The notes below the pieces were generated by a model. It did not search any database and was not told the origin of the DNA. It saw only the letters and a program-made list of their open reading frames with translations. Shown piece by piece: positions 18,771-26,675 of a stretch of 64,000 bases of DNA. The translations under genes and the position numbers were made by a program. The stretch comes from Natrialba asiatica DSM 12278 (lineage in GTDB: Archaea; Halobacteriota; Halobacteria; Halobacteriales; Natrialbaceae). Location: assembly GCF_000337555.1 (NCBI RefSeq), contig NZ_AOIO01000007.1, positions 84,293-148,292 on the forward strand, in the 5' to 3' direction. Each line of letters begins with the position of its first letter. Position 1 is the first letter of the stretch.

Positions 18771-19680
18771 TGGATTCTACCTCCTGGCCGCTCTGCGCCG
18801 GTTCGCCGTCGCCGTAATAGTGCATGAACACGTCTTCGAGCGGCGGCTCACTGATCTCTATCTCGCGAACGTCGTGGGCCGCAAGCTCGCGGAGTAGCGT
18901 GTTGTAATCGCCGGTGTAGATGAACTGCACGCCGTCGGCGAACGAGTTCACGTCGACGACTCCGTCGAGAGCCGGCAGCGCCGACTCGAGGTCGTCGGTC
19001 GTCTCGACCTGGACCCGCTTGCCACCCTGGTCGAGTAACGTCTCGATATCCTCCAGTCCGACGAGTTCACCGTCGCGGAGGATGCCGACGCGATCGCAGA
19101 CGCGTCGCACCTCGCTCAGGACGTGCGACGAGAAGAAAATCGTCGTTCCGCGCTCGCGTTCGCTGCGAACGAACTCGTTGAACTCTTCTTGTTTGAGGGG
19201 GTCGAGCCCGGCGGTCGGTTCGTCCATGATCACGAGTTCGGGATCGTGCATGAACGCCTGGACGATGCCGAGCATTCGCTCGTTCCCGGTCGAGTACTCT
19301 CGAATCGGACGCTCGACGGGCGGCGTGAATATCTCGAGGAGTTCGTCGCGGCGACGATCGCCTTTGACCGACGCGTGGTAGTCGAGGACCTGTTCGCCGG
19401 TCACTTCCTCGTTGAACCCCAACTGTGCCGGGAGGTACCCGATTCGTTGTTTTGCGTCGATGAACGCGCCGTCATCGCGAACGTCTGCACCGAGTACCGT
19501 CGCGGTTCCGGCGGTCGGGGCGAGCAATCCTAGAAGCGTTCGGATCGTCGTCGTCTTTCCGGCCCCGTTAGGCCCGAGAAAGCCGAATATCTCCCCCCGT
19601 TCGACGGTGAACGAGACGGAGTCGACGCCGAGAACGCTTCCGTAATCCTTCGTCAGATCCGTCACTTCAATCGTCGCCAT
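18763..19680 (-). CDS. ABC transporter ATP-binding protein
   Basis: ATPase of the ABC-2 exporter, 305 residues. Walker A is GPNGAGKTTT near residue 36, and Walker B is LVIMDEPTAGLDP. FFSSHVLSEVRRVCDRVG is the switch histidine region. The signature loop reads YSTGNERMLGI instead of LSGGQ, a variation common in ABC-2 subfamilies. The C-terminal 80 residues form the regulatory extension usual in these ATPases. The ATG at 19680 lies right at the operator region, so a leaderless transcript controlled by TetR is likely. Works with the overlapping permease gene. Confidence 0.92.
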   Translation of the reverse strand: MATIEVTDLTKDYGSVLGVDSVSFTVERGEIFGFLGPNGAGKTTTIRTLLGLLAPTAGTATVLGADVRDDGAFIDAKQRIGYLPAQLGFNEEVTGEQVLDYHASVKGDRRRDELLEIFTPPVERPIREYSTGNERMLGIVQAFMHDPELVIMDEPTAGLDPLKQEEFNEFVRSERERGTTIFFSSHVLSEVRRVCDRVGILRDGELVGLEDIETLLDQGGKRVQVETTDDLESALPALDGVVDVNSFADGVQFIYTGDYNTLLRELAAHDVREIEISEPPLEDVFMHYYGDGEPAQSGQEVESNV

Positions 19681-19697
19681 ACGCGTTCAGAGGGGCT

Positions 19698-19752
19698 ATA
19701 ACTAAATACCGTTTTCGGTTATGGAGTAATAACTGAAAACCGATTTGGTTAT
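19698..19752. promoter_or_regulatory. Palindromic operator between tetR and the ABC exporter
   Basis: The core inverted repeat is CCGTTTTCGGTTAT (19709-19722), a 6-base spacer, and ATAACTGAAAACCG (19729-19742). Extra half-sites flank it: ATAACTAAATACCG at 19698-19711 and CCGATTTGGTTAT at 19740-19752. The array sits in the 97-base gap between the divergent starts, where both core promoters must lie. Binding by the TetR protein encoded next to it, with auto-repression, is the natural inference. Confidence 0.7.
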
Positions 19753-19777
19753 GGGTTTGTAGCGCGGTTGTATAGAC

Positions 19778-20416
19778 ATGCGTACATTCAGTGACGAAGA
19801 GCGAGAGCAAATACGAGAGCAGCTCATCCAGACCGGACAGGAACTGGTGCTTACGTACGGCCCGACGAAAACGACCGTCAAAGACATCACTGACCCGGTC
19901 GGGATCGCCAAACCGACGTTCTACCAGTTCTTCGACGCCAAAGCGGACCTTTATCTCGTCATCCTCGAGCGAGAGAGCCGGACGTTTATCGAAAACGTAC
20001 ACGACGCTCTGGACGGGGTCGAGGATCCGCAGAAGGGGCTCGAACGACTGTTCTGGTGTTACGTCGAGTTCGGTGAGGAAAACCCGTTTATCCAGCAACT
20101 AGTCATCGAGGGGAACTACCAGGATATCATCGGCGATGGCTCGTGGGACACACTCGACGACATTCAACAGGAGATGTGGTCGGAGTTAATCCCGCTGATC
20201 GAAGACCTCCAAGAACGGTGTAACGGTCCGCTTACCGAGATGGATCTGCTCACGATCAACGGGCTCATGTCCGCCTCGCTCGGCTGGTTGATGGTTCACA
20301 AAGCGGAGTACAAGCAGTACGAGGCTGAACTCGAAATGATAGACGAGGGCTATTACGAACACATTCAGGAGACGATGATTTCCGTTCTGGCAAACGGGCT
20401 TACATCTCCTGTGTAG
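19778..20416 (+). CDS. TetR/AcrR-family transcriptional regulator
   Basis: A 212-residue helical repressor. The N-terminal HTH (about residues 10-55) shows the family pattern TTVKDITDPVGIAKPTFYQF with FFDAKADLYLVIL following. The C-terminal ligand-binding domain is helical and includes LERLFWCYVEFGEENPF. It is divergent from the ABC exporter, with a palindromic array between the start codons, so it most likely represses both transcription units until its ligand, probably the exported compound, binds. Ligand not predictable. Confidence 0.9.
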   Translation: MRTFSDEEREQIREQLIQTGQELVLTYGPTKTTVKDITDPVGIAKPTFYQFFDAKADLYLVILERESRTFIENVHDALDGVEDPQKGLERLFWCYVEFGEENPFIQQLVIEGNYQDIIGDGSWDTLDDIQQEMWSELIPLIEDLQERCNGPLTEMDLLTINGLMSASLGWLMVHKAEYKQYEAELEMIDEGYYEHIQETMISVLANGLTSPV

Positions 20417-20426
20417 CGATCGGCCT

Positions 20427-21404
20427 TCAATTTCGATCGAGTACTCGCCTGATTCCCGCCTCGATTCGATCCGCGTCGGGGAGGTACGCGTCTTCGCGAG
20501 CGAACAGCGGGACAGGGACGTCGTAGCCGGTGATTCGTTCGACTGGTGTCTCGAGATAGTAAAACGCGTCCTCGGTGATACGCGCGATGATCTCGCCGGC
20601 CATTCCGGACGTTCGCGGGGCTTCGTGGACGACGACGCAGCGGCCGGTCTTTCGGACTGACTCGACGATCGTCTCCGTGTCCAGCGGGTAGATCGTCCGC
20701 GGATCGATCACTTCGATATCGGCGTCGAGTTCAGCGGTGGCCGCGAGCGTTTCGCGAAGCATCGACCCCCAGGCGACGATGGTGAGATCCTCGCCGGAGT
20801 CGACGATCCGCGCCTCGCCTAGCGGGAGTTCGTCATCGGCCGGAACTTCCTCGCGGAACGATCGGTACAGTCGCGTCGGCTCCAGGAAGATGACTGGATC
20901 GGGAGAGCGAACGGCGGCGGTGAGCAAACCGGCGGTTTCGGCCGGGGAAGCGGGCACGACGACCGTGAGGCCGGGAACGTGGGCGAATCCGGCCTCGAAG
21001 CTCTCGGAGTGCAGTTCCAAAGCGTGGATGCCGCCGCCGTAGGGCGTCCGGATCGTCATCGGACAGGTGACCGTACCCCGCGTTCGGCTTCGGATTCGGG
21101 CGACGTGCTGGGCGAGCTGGTGAAACCCCTGATAGAGAAAGCTTTGGAACTGAATTTCGGCGACCGGACGGAGTCCCGTGGCGGCGAGTCCGACGCCGAC
21201 GCCGACGATGCCCGCCTCCGCGACAGGCGAGTCGAAGACGCGGTCCGGATACGCTTCCAACAGCCCCTCGGTCGCTCGGAAGACGCCGCCGGCGCGACCG
21301 ATGTCCTCGCCGTAGACGACGACGCTGTCGTCGCGTTCGAGTTCGGCGCGGAGCGTCTCGCGAACTGCCTCGACCATCCGGAGTCGATCAGCCATCGCGA
21401 TCAC
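20427..21404 (-). CDS. 2-oxoacid dehydrogenase E1 component, beta subunit
   Basis: Beta subunit of a thiamine-diphosphate-dependent 2-oxoacid dehydrogenase, 325 residues (or 322 from the second Met). Recognisable parts are VVVYGEDIGRAGGVFRATEG, FDSPVAEAGIVGVGVGLA, a conserved TPYGGGIHALELHSES and the C-terminal transketolase domain EVIDPRTIYPLDTETI. It overlaps the alpha-subunit gene by 17 bases. The complex would decarboxylate a 2-oxo acid (pyruvate or a branched-chain analogue). No E2 (lipoate acyltransferase) or E3 gene is adjacent. A second E1 pair occurs at 48992-51186. Substrate unresolved. Confidence 0.9.
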   Translation of the reverse strand: MIAMADRLRMVEAVRETLRAELERDDSVVVYGEDIGRAGGVFRATEGLLEAYPDRVFDSPVAEAGIVGVGVGLAATGLRPVAEIQFQSFLYQGFHQLAQHVARIRSRTRGTVTCPMTIRTPYGGGIHALELHSESFEAGFAHVPGLTVVVPASPAETAGLLTAAVRSPDPVIFLEPTRLYRSFREEVPADDELPLGEARIVDSGEDLTIVAWGSMLRETLAATAELDADIEVIDPRTIYPLDTETIVESVRKTGRCVVVHEAPRTSGMAGEIIARITEDAFYYLETPVERITGYDVPVPLFAREDAYLPDADRIEAGIRRVLDRN

Positions 21405-22467
21405 CCTTCCTCTCGAACGCCGCGGCCTGTCGCTCGAGTTCGGGCGGTTGCTCGGCGTAGACGTGCCGGAACATGTCCGCGGGATCGAGTTCGTCGCGGG
21501 CCGCGTTCGCCCGGTCGATCGCGTCGGCGATTTCCGATTCCACCCGCTCGTCGATCGTCGCCTTCGTCTCCTGGTCGAGCAGCCCCCGGTTCTCTAAGTA
21601 CACCTGGAAGCGTACGATCGGGTCGCGGGCCTCCCACTCGTCCTCCTCGGCAGCCTCGCGGTAGACGGACGGGTCGTCGGAGGTCGTATGCATCGACCGG
21701 CGGTAGGTCAGCGCCTCGACGAGGGTCGGGTCACCGTCTCGCGCCCGCTCGATCGCCTCGGAGACGACGCGGTAGACGCCCAGGACGTCGTTGCCGTCGA
21801 CTCGAATGCCGTCGATACCCGCCGCGATCGCCTTCTGGGCGAGCGTCTCCGCCGCGGTCTGATCCTCGAGTCTGGTCGAGATCGCGTACCGGTTGTTCTG
21901 ACAGAGAAAGACCGTCTGCGCGCCGTAAACACCGGCGAAGTTGAGCGCCTCGTAGACGTCTCCCTCGCTGGTCGCGCCGTCGCCGAAGTACGTGAGTGCG
22001 ACGTTCGGGCTATCCTGGATCGCCTCGCCCCAGCCGACGCCGGCGGCGTGAAGCGGCTGGGTCCCGACGGGAATCGCCGGCGGAAGCGCGTGCTCGTCGG
22101 CCGGAATCTCGGCCCCTTCCTCCATTCCCATCGCGTACTCGAGGATCCGCTGCGGTGGCGTTTCGCGAACCATGAGCGCCGATTGCTCGCGAAACGAGGG
22201 GACGATCCAGTCGTCTTCGTCCATCGCGAACGCGCTGCCGACCTGCGCCGCTTCCTGGCCGATCGCGGGGGCGTACGTCCCGAGTTCACCGCGGCGTTGC
22301 AACGAAATCGCGCGCTCGTCGAGTCGGCGGGCGCGTTTCATCGCTTCGTAACAGTCGAGCAGTTCGTCGTCGGAGAGCGACGGAGCCAAGTCCTCGTCGA
22401 CCGTCCCGTCCTCGGCGAGCACCTGCACGGACCGGATCGTAAACTGTGCGATGTCCTCGCGTGGCAT
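21388..22467 (-). CDS. 2-oxoacid dehydrogenase E1 component, alpha subunit
   Basis: Alpha subunit, 359 residues. The thiamine-diphosphate motif runs from YFGDGATSEGDVYEALNFAG to LCQNNRYAIS, and the phosphorylation-loop equivalent is TYRRSMHTTSDDPSVYR. The N-terminus (about 25 residues) precedes the usual family start LSDDELLDCYEAMKRARRLD. It is the first gene of a two-gene unit with the beta subunit. The product assembles as alpha2beta2 and uses thiamine diphosphate and magnesium. Haloarchaea oxidise pyruvate mainly through a ferredoxin oxidoreductase, so the role of this enzyme is open; branched-chain 2-oxo acids or acetoin are candidates. Confidence 0.9.
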   Translation of the reverse strand: MPREDIAQFTIRSVQVLAEDGTVDEDLAPSLSDDELLDCYEAMKRARRLDERAISLQRRGELGTYAPAIGQEAAQVGSAFAMDEDDWIVPSFREQSALMVRETPPQRILEYAMGMEEGAEIPADEHALPPAIPVGTQPLHAAGVGWGEAIQDSPNVALTYFGDGATSEGDVYEALNFAGVYGAQTVFLCQNNRYAISTRLEDQTAAETLAQKAIAAGIDGIRVDGNDVLGVYRVVSEAIERARDGDPTLVEALTYRRSMHTTSDDPSVYREAAEEDEWEARDPIVRFQVYLENRGLLDQETKATIDERVESEIADAIDRANAARDELDPADMFRHVYAEQPPELERQAAAFERKGDRDG

Positions 22468-22605
22468 AGTCCGGATACGCCACCGAGCGAGTTAATGCGA
22501 CACCCGGTGCACGACGGCCCCGTCGTTCTATCAACAATGATCATCACTGTTGGCAATACAGTCCGCTGTCCCGACATTGAATAGCGGAGCTGGGGTACTA
22601 CGGAT

Positions 22606-23055
22606 ATGAACGACTCACTCACACCTCCTCCAGAAGCGTACGAACAACCGGTATACGCCGTCTTCCGCGTTCTCGTCGGACTCCTCTTTTTCCAGCACGG
22701 CGCACAGAAACTGCTCGGGCTGTTCGGCGGCGTCGACGGCAGCGGCGCGACCGCCTCGCTAGCCAGCATGTACGGTGTCGCCGGCGTCGTCGAACTGCTC
22801 GGCGGCCTGCTCATCGCCCTCGGTGTCCTCACTCGAGTCGTCGCCGTCGTGACGGCCGGACAGATGGCCGTCGCTCAGGTCCTCGAACACCTCCCGGAAG
22901 GGGTCGTTCCCATCCAGAACGGCGGCGAACTCGGCTTGCTTTACACCGCAGCGTTTCTCGCCCTCATCGCGTACGGCAGCGGGCGGTACAGCCTCGACGC
23001 CCTCCTGTTCGACCGCGACTCCGCGACCGAGAGCCGGGCGTCGGTTAGCTCATAA
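22606..23055 (+). CDS. DoxX-family membrane protein
   Basis: A 149-residue integral membrane protein with four hydrophobic segments. FRVLVGLLFFQHGAQKLLG is the first helix with the family's conserved His-Gly-Xaa-Lys pattern. GVVELLGGLLIALGVLTR and GELGLLYTAAFLALIAYGSG follow. DoxX relatives have been linked to thiosulfate:quinone oxidation or redox protection, but most members are uncharacterised. Its 3' end overlaps the end of the convergent ureF gene by 11 bases. The last residues (ESRASVSS) are probably cytoplasmic. Confidence 0.85.
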   Translation: MNDSLTPPPEAYEQPVYAVFRVLVGLLFFQHGAQKLLGLFGGVDGSGATASLASMYGVAGVVELLGGLLIALGVLTRVVAVVTAGQMAVAQVLEHLPEGVVPIQNGGELGLLYTAAFLALIAYGSGRYSLDALLFDRDSATESRASVSS

Positions 23056-23806
23056 ACAGCCGTCTACCGGCCCGTTCGTGACGCATACCCATGATCTCGG
23101 CCATCGGTGCGAACGCGGCCATCGTCGTCACGTCGTCGTCGACGTGGCGCTCGCAAACGTCGGTAATCACCGGTTCTAGCGATTCGAGCACCGACTGTAT
23201 CTCGGTGTGACTGAACCGACCGAGTCGCTGTGCCGCCCCGAGCAGTCCCGTAACAAACGAATATGCGTGCGCGAGGCAGGCCGACAGTTGCGGGAGACCG
23301 CGGGCCGCGGCGACGACGCCGAAGACGACCGGATAGTTCCCCGGCGTCGCGTCGCTGTCGATTGCGTCGGCAAACGGGACCACGAGATCACCGTCCTCGG
23401 CGACCGACGACCCCGTTTCGGCTGACAGATCCTCGCGCCCATCTGCAGACGGGCCAGTCGCGGTCGTCGCCCCGAAGAGTTCACAGAGCTTCGCCCCCGC
23501 CTTCGTCGAACTCTCGCGGAACTCGCGCGGCATCGTCACCGCGTGCAGGCGCTCGTCGACCGCGAACAGTCGTTCGATATCGCCCGCAGCGGCCGCAGCG
23601 TGGGCGTTCGCCAGCGCGACGGTTTCACAGGGTCCGACCACGCGCCGGAGGTAGGCCGCGAGCAACGCTTGAAGGTCCTCGCCGTCTTCGAGCCGATCCT
23701 CGTTGAGATACTGCTCAACCCCGTAGGAGGCCGTGTACCCCCCGACCGGAAGAAACGAGTCCGAGAGCCGGAGTGCAGTCAGAAACGAACTGGGATCAGG
23801 TGTCAT
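23045..23806 (-). CDS. ureF: Urease accessory protein UreF
   Basis: Last gene of the urease operon, 253 residues. UreF binds UreD (UreH) on apo-urease and recruits UreG for nickel insertion. Diagnostic features are LTALRLSDSFLPVGGYTASY at the N-terminus, CETVALANAHAAAAAGDI, REFRESSTKAGAKL and YPVVFGVVAAARGL. The open frame extends 43 codons upstream, but the ATG at 23806 (MTPDPSSFLTALR) fits the family. It overlaps the end of ureE by 11 bases, indicating translational coupling. The 3' end overlaps the convergent doxX-like gene by 11 bases. Confidence 0.92.
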   Translation of the reverse strand: MTPDPSSFLTALRLSDSFLPVGGYTASYGVEQYLNEDRLEDGEDLQALLAAYLRRVVGPCETVALANAHAAAAAGDIERLFAVDERLHAVTMPREFRESSTKAGAKLCELFGATTATGPSADGREDLSAETGSSVAEDGDLVVPFADAIDSDATPGNYPVVFGVVAAARGLPQLSACLAHAYSFVTGLLGAAQRLGRFSHTEIQSVLESLEPVITDVCERHVDDDVTTMAAFAPMAEIMGMRHERAGRRLFMS

Positions 23807-24479
23807 GCGTGTCAGTGTTCCCGTCGTGTTCGTAGTCGTGCTCGGTGCCGTGCTGGTGGTCTCTGGTATGACTGTGCTGGTGATCGGTATCGTGACTGGT
23901 GTGACCAAGCCCGCGCTTATGCTGGTGGCCTCCATCGTGAGTATGCTCGTGGTCGTGCTCGCCGCCGTGAGCGTGACCGTCGTTTCCTTCCTCGCGGTCC
24001 GTCACGAACAGGTCGGCGTCGACCGTCGTCTTCCGGATGTCCGCATCGGGAGCAACATCGGTGATGACGCGCTCGATGATGTGCTGATCCGCCTCCAGCG
24101 GGACGTAGGCTACTCCGTCTGTGACGGCAAGACCCCAGTGGCGGTTTCCGAGCCGATGCCCGAGTTCGATCGCCGTCGATACCGCCTCCGGAGAGGCTTC
24201 GGGAAGCGAAATCCCGATCGCCTCGCGGGGCTCGAACGCGATGACGATCATTCGATCGTCTTCGACGAGCAGCACGTCCCCGGCCGCCACTGTCGGGGCG
24301 TCGACGACGACGCCGAGATCGGTTCCCCCATCGGTCGTCGCTCGGAACCGGGATCGACGGCGGTTTTCGGCGTCGATGACGACCCGTTCGAGGGTCCCGT
24401 TCTCCTCGTGGGTCGCACGAAGCGTCGCGAGTTCGTCATCGGCGTGGACGTTGCCGACGATGGTGTCGATGCGCTCCAT
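23796..24479 (-). CDS. ureE: Urease nickel metallochaperone UreE
   Basis: A 227-residue nickel carrier. The N-terminal domain includes RVVIDAENRRRSRFRATTDG and LGVVVDAPTVAAGDVLL; the metal-binding domain includes AIELGHRLGNRHWGLAV with the conserved GHxxGNxHW. The final 60 or so residues are extremely histidine-rich (about 18 His among Asp, Gly, Glu and Thr), a nickel store like that of Klebsiella UreE. The final 11 bases overlap ureF, and the start shares its first base with the last base of ureD (24479). Function is to deliver Ni to UreG for loading the urease active site. Confidence 0.92.
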   Translation of the reverse strand: MERIDTIVGNVHADDELATLRATHEENGTLERVVIDAENRRRSRFRATTDGGTDLGVVVDAPTVAAGDVLLVEDDRMIVIAFEPREAIGISLPEASPEAVSTAIELGHRLGNRHWGLAVTDGVAYVPLEADQHIIERVITDVAPDADIRKTTVDADLFVTDREEGNDGHAHGGEHDHEHTHDGGHQHKRGLGHTSHDTDHQHSHTRDHQHGTEHDYEHDGNTDTHDT

Positions 24480-25468
24480 CAGTATCGCCGGTCGGCGGGT
24501 ACGCCGACGCCGAGTGTCCGGTGTCTGATTTCGTCCCGGGCTTCGCGGAGGAGTTCGGTGACGTCCGCTTCCCGGTGGCCGAGGAGGCGAACAATTGCGC
24601 CGGCGTCCGCTGGCAGCCGCGATACGCCGGCCCGAACGCGCTCGCGGTCGCCGATTCGCTCACGGAGTGCGTCGACGAGCGGTTCGAGGGCCGGCCGATG
24701 CGTATCGGCAGCCGTTTCGGCGGCCTGCTCGGTAGCAGTCCCGTCCTCGCTCGGCGCGAAAACGTACAGCGACCCGACGACGCTGAACTCGCCGATACTG
24801 GCCGGATCCCGCGGGTCGCGCTCGGCCGGCCGAAGATCGACGGCGTCGGCGCAGACCAGACGGCCGTCGTGTTCGGCCTCGACGCGCGCGTGGTAGTGAT
24901 CGAAGCCGAACGATTCGTGATCGGTTAAGCCGTCCGGAACGAGCACGTCCGCGACGACGACTACCGCCTCGTCGGCGAGATCGACCGTCACCGTCTGGAG
25001 GCAGCGGGCGTCTTCGTTGACGATCGTCGGTCCCGGGATGTACTCGAGGTAACTTCCCGCCGCCGCTCGGAGCGAGGCGTCGAGGTGGGCGTAGTTTGCC
25101 GCCATGCTGTGGACCTTCGTCGCACTCTGGGTCGTTACGTGCACACGAGCGCCGGGGTGTGCGTCGATAGCCATTCGGTGGCGGTCCCCCTGTGCGACGC
25201 CGCCGGTTGGCTCCTGCGCGATCAGCGTTGCGAGCCCCGGTGCCGGATCGGTGTCGAGGGTGCCGGTCAGATGATACGGCACCTTCACGCGGTCCCGAAT
25301 TAGCCGCGTCGGCCCGTCGCCGGCGCGGGCGACCGTCGCCTCGAGCAGGCCGTTCTTTCCCGGCCCGCCGGCGGGTGCCTGCGCGAGAGATTCGTCGGCG
25401 TAGTCCTCGAACGCCGGAGGGAGTCGCGCCGAGTCGACCGTCCCCACGCTCGACCCGCCCGCCCTCAC
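24479..25468 (-). CDS. ureD: Urease accessory protein UreD (UreH)
   Basis: A 329-residue scaffold for urease activation that binds the apoenzyme and UreF. Family features include [19 protein letters not shown] (conserved GGxxxGD), [13 protein letters not shown] and [19 protein letters not shown]. The start is GTG at 25468 overlapping the ureG stop by four bases (GTGA). The C-terminal half (after about residue 200) contains an acidic, Ala-rich insert. Order within the operon is ureB-ureC-ureA-ureG-ureD-ureE-ureF, the arrangement typical of haloarchaea. Confidence 0.9.
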   Translation of the reverse strand: MRAGGSSVGTVDSARLPPAFEDYADESLAQAPAGGPGKNGLLEATVARAGDGPTRLIRDRVKVPYHLTGTLDTDPAPGLATLIAQEPTGGVAQGDRHRMAIDAHPGARVHVTTQSATKVHSMAANYAHLDASLRAAAGSYLEYIPGPTIVNEDARCLQTVTVDLADEAVVVVADVLVPDGLTDHESFGFDHYHARVEAEHDGRLVCADAVDLRPAERDPRDPASIGEFSVVGSLYVFAPSEDGTATEQAAETAADTHRPALEPLVDALRERIGDRERVRAGVSRLPADAGAIVRLLGHREADVTELLREARDEIRHRTLGVGVPADRRY

Positions 25469-26085
25469 GCGAACAACACCTCCCGCTCGACGTGCTCGAG
25501 CACCGCATCGACCCCCTCCCCGTCCTTGCAGTTCGTGAAGACGAACGGGTCCTCACCCCGGACCGCTGCGGCGTCCTCGTCGATCACGTCTAGATCGGCA
25601 TCGACGTGGGGCGCAAGGTCCGTCTTGTTGACGACCAGCAGATCGGCCTGCGTGACGCCCGGTCCCCGCTTTCGCGGAATGTCCTCTCCCTCTGCAACCG
25701 AGATGACGAACAGGAAGTAATCGGCCAGTTCCGGATTGAAGGTCGCAGCCAGGTTGTCGCCGCCGCTCTCGATCAGCACCACGTCCAACTCCGGATGGCG
25801 CTCGGTGAACTCGTCGATCGTCGCGAGGTTCATCGACGGGTCCTCGCGGATACCCGTGTGCGGGCAGGCGCCGGTTTCGACGCCCTCGACGAGTTCGTCC
25901 GGGATCAGTCCGTCGAAGGATTCCCGAAACACGTCGGCGTCCTCCTGGGTCATGATGTCGTTGGCGATGACGCCGACCTCGTAGTCGCGCTCGACGAGTT
26001 CAGGGACGAGCCGGCGAACCATCGCAGTTTTGCCCGAGCCGACGGGGCCACCGAGTCCGACTTTTGCGACATCGCGGTAGCCCAT
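25465..26085 (-). CDS. ureG: Urease accessory GTPase UreG
   Basis: SIMIBI-class GTPase, 206 residues, that couples GTP hydrolysis to nickel transfer into urease. The P-loop is GGPVGSGKT (residues 12-20). The metal-binding Cys-Pro-His is residues 74-76 in [12 protein letters not shown]. Walker B is [15 protein letters not shown] (near 102-116), and NKTD (153-156) gives guanine specificity. It overlaps the last base of ureA (26085) and overlaps ureD by four bases, so translation of this operon is tightly coupled. Confidence 0.95.
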   Translation of the reverse strand: MGYRDVAKVGLGGPVGSGKTAMVRRLVPELVERDYEVGVIANDIMTQEDADVFRESFDGLIPDELVEGVETGACPHTGIREDPSMNLATIDEFTERHPELDVVLIESGGDNLAATFNPELADYFLFVISVAEGEDIPRKRGPGVTQADLLVVNKTDLAPHVDADLDVIDEDAAAVRGEDPFVFTNCKDGEGVDAVLEHVEREVLFA

Positions 26086-26519
26086 CAGCGTTCCCCCCGT
26101 GGCGTACCAGTGCCACCGGTTTCTGGCGTCTCTCGGTCTCTCGCGCTGCGCTCGTCGGCTGGCTCCCGTTCTTCGCCCGGTCGCGGACGGTCCATCTCGA
26201 GTTGCTCGGGACTGTCGGCCCGGATCGGATCGTGAACGGTGACGAGCTTGGTGCCGTCCGGGAAGACTGGTTCGACCTGAATCATCTCGATCATCTCGGG
26301 AACGCCGTCCATGACGTCCTCGCGTGTAAGCAGTCGGGCCGCCTCAGTGCGAATCTGTGAGACGGACTTGCCGTCGCGGGCGGCCTCGCAGGCCCAGTCC
26401 GAAATGTAGGCGACCGACTCCGGATGGTTGAGCTTCACGCCGCGGTCCTTGCGCCGCCGGGCGAGTTCGGCAGCCATGAAGACCGTCAGACGCTCCATCT
26501 CCTTCGGCGAGAGGTTCAT
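26085..26519 (-). CDS. ureA: Urease gamma subunit with extended C-terminus
   Basis: Small structural subunit of urease. Residues 1-100 match the family ([68 protein letters not shown]). Typical gamma subunits end at about 100 residues; here about 44 more, charged and Pro/Glu/Arg-rich, follow. The ATG at 26519 is the first usable start. Upstream, the frame is open without a start codon for 52 codons back to the ureC stop codon. Confidence 0.93.
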   Translation of the reverse strand: MNLSPKEMERLTVFMAAELARRRKDRGVKLNHPESVAYISDWACEAARDGKSVSQIRTEAARLLTREDVMDGVPEMIEMIQVEPVFPDGTKLVTVHDPIRADSPEQLEMDRPRPGEEREPADERSARDRETPETGGTGTPRGER

Positions 26520-26675
26520 CGGCGACGACGCACCTCCGCCTGGGTCGGCGACTGAACTCGTCGAGTCGCGGGTTCCGATCGTGTCGCGGGGACTGATTGC
26601 GTCGTCGATGCGGTCGTGATCGTCGTCGGTGCCGGTGTAATCGTCGGTGTCAGTGTGTGGGTGGCAATCATTGAT
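26520..26675 (-). other. In-frame open His/Asp-rich linker between ureC and ureA
   Basis: The gap is exactly 156 bases (52 codons). Read in the shared frame of ureC and ureA, it has no stop codon after the ureC TGA and no ATG, GTG or TTG. The translation begins [20 protein letters not shown] and continues acidic, then Ser/Gly-rich, ending ASSP just before the UreA Met. Third positions are almost all G or C, as in coding sequence. It may be a relic of a fused alpha-gamma gene, a read-through linker, or a non-canonical extension of ureA. Confidence 0.5.
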
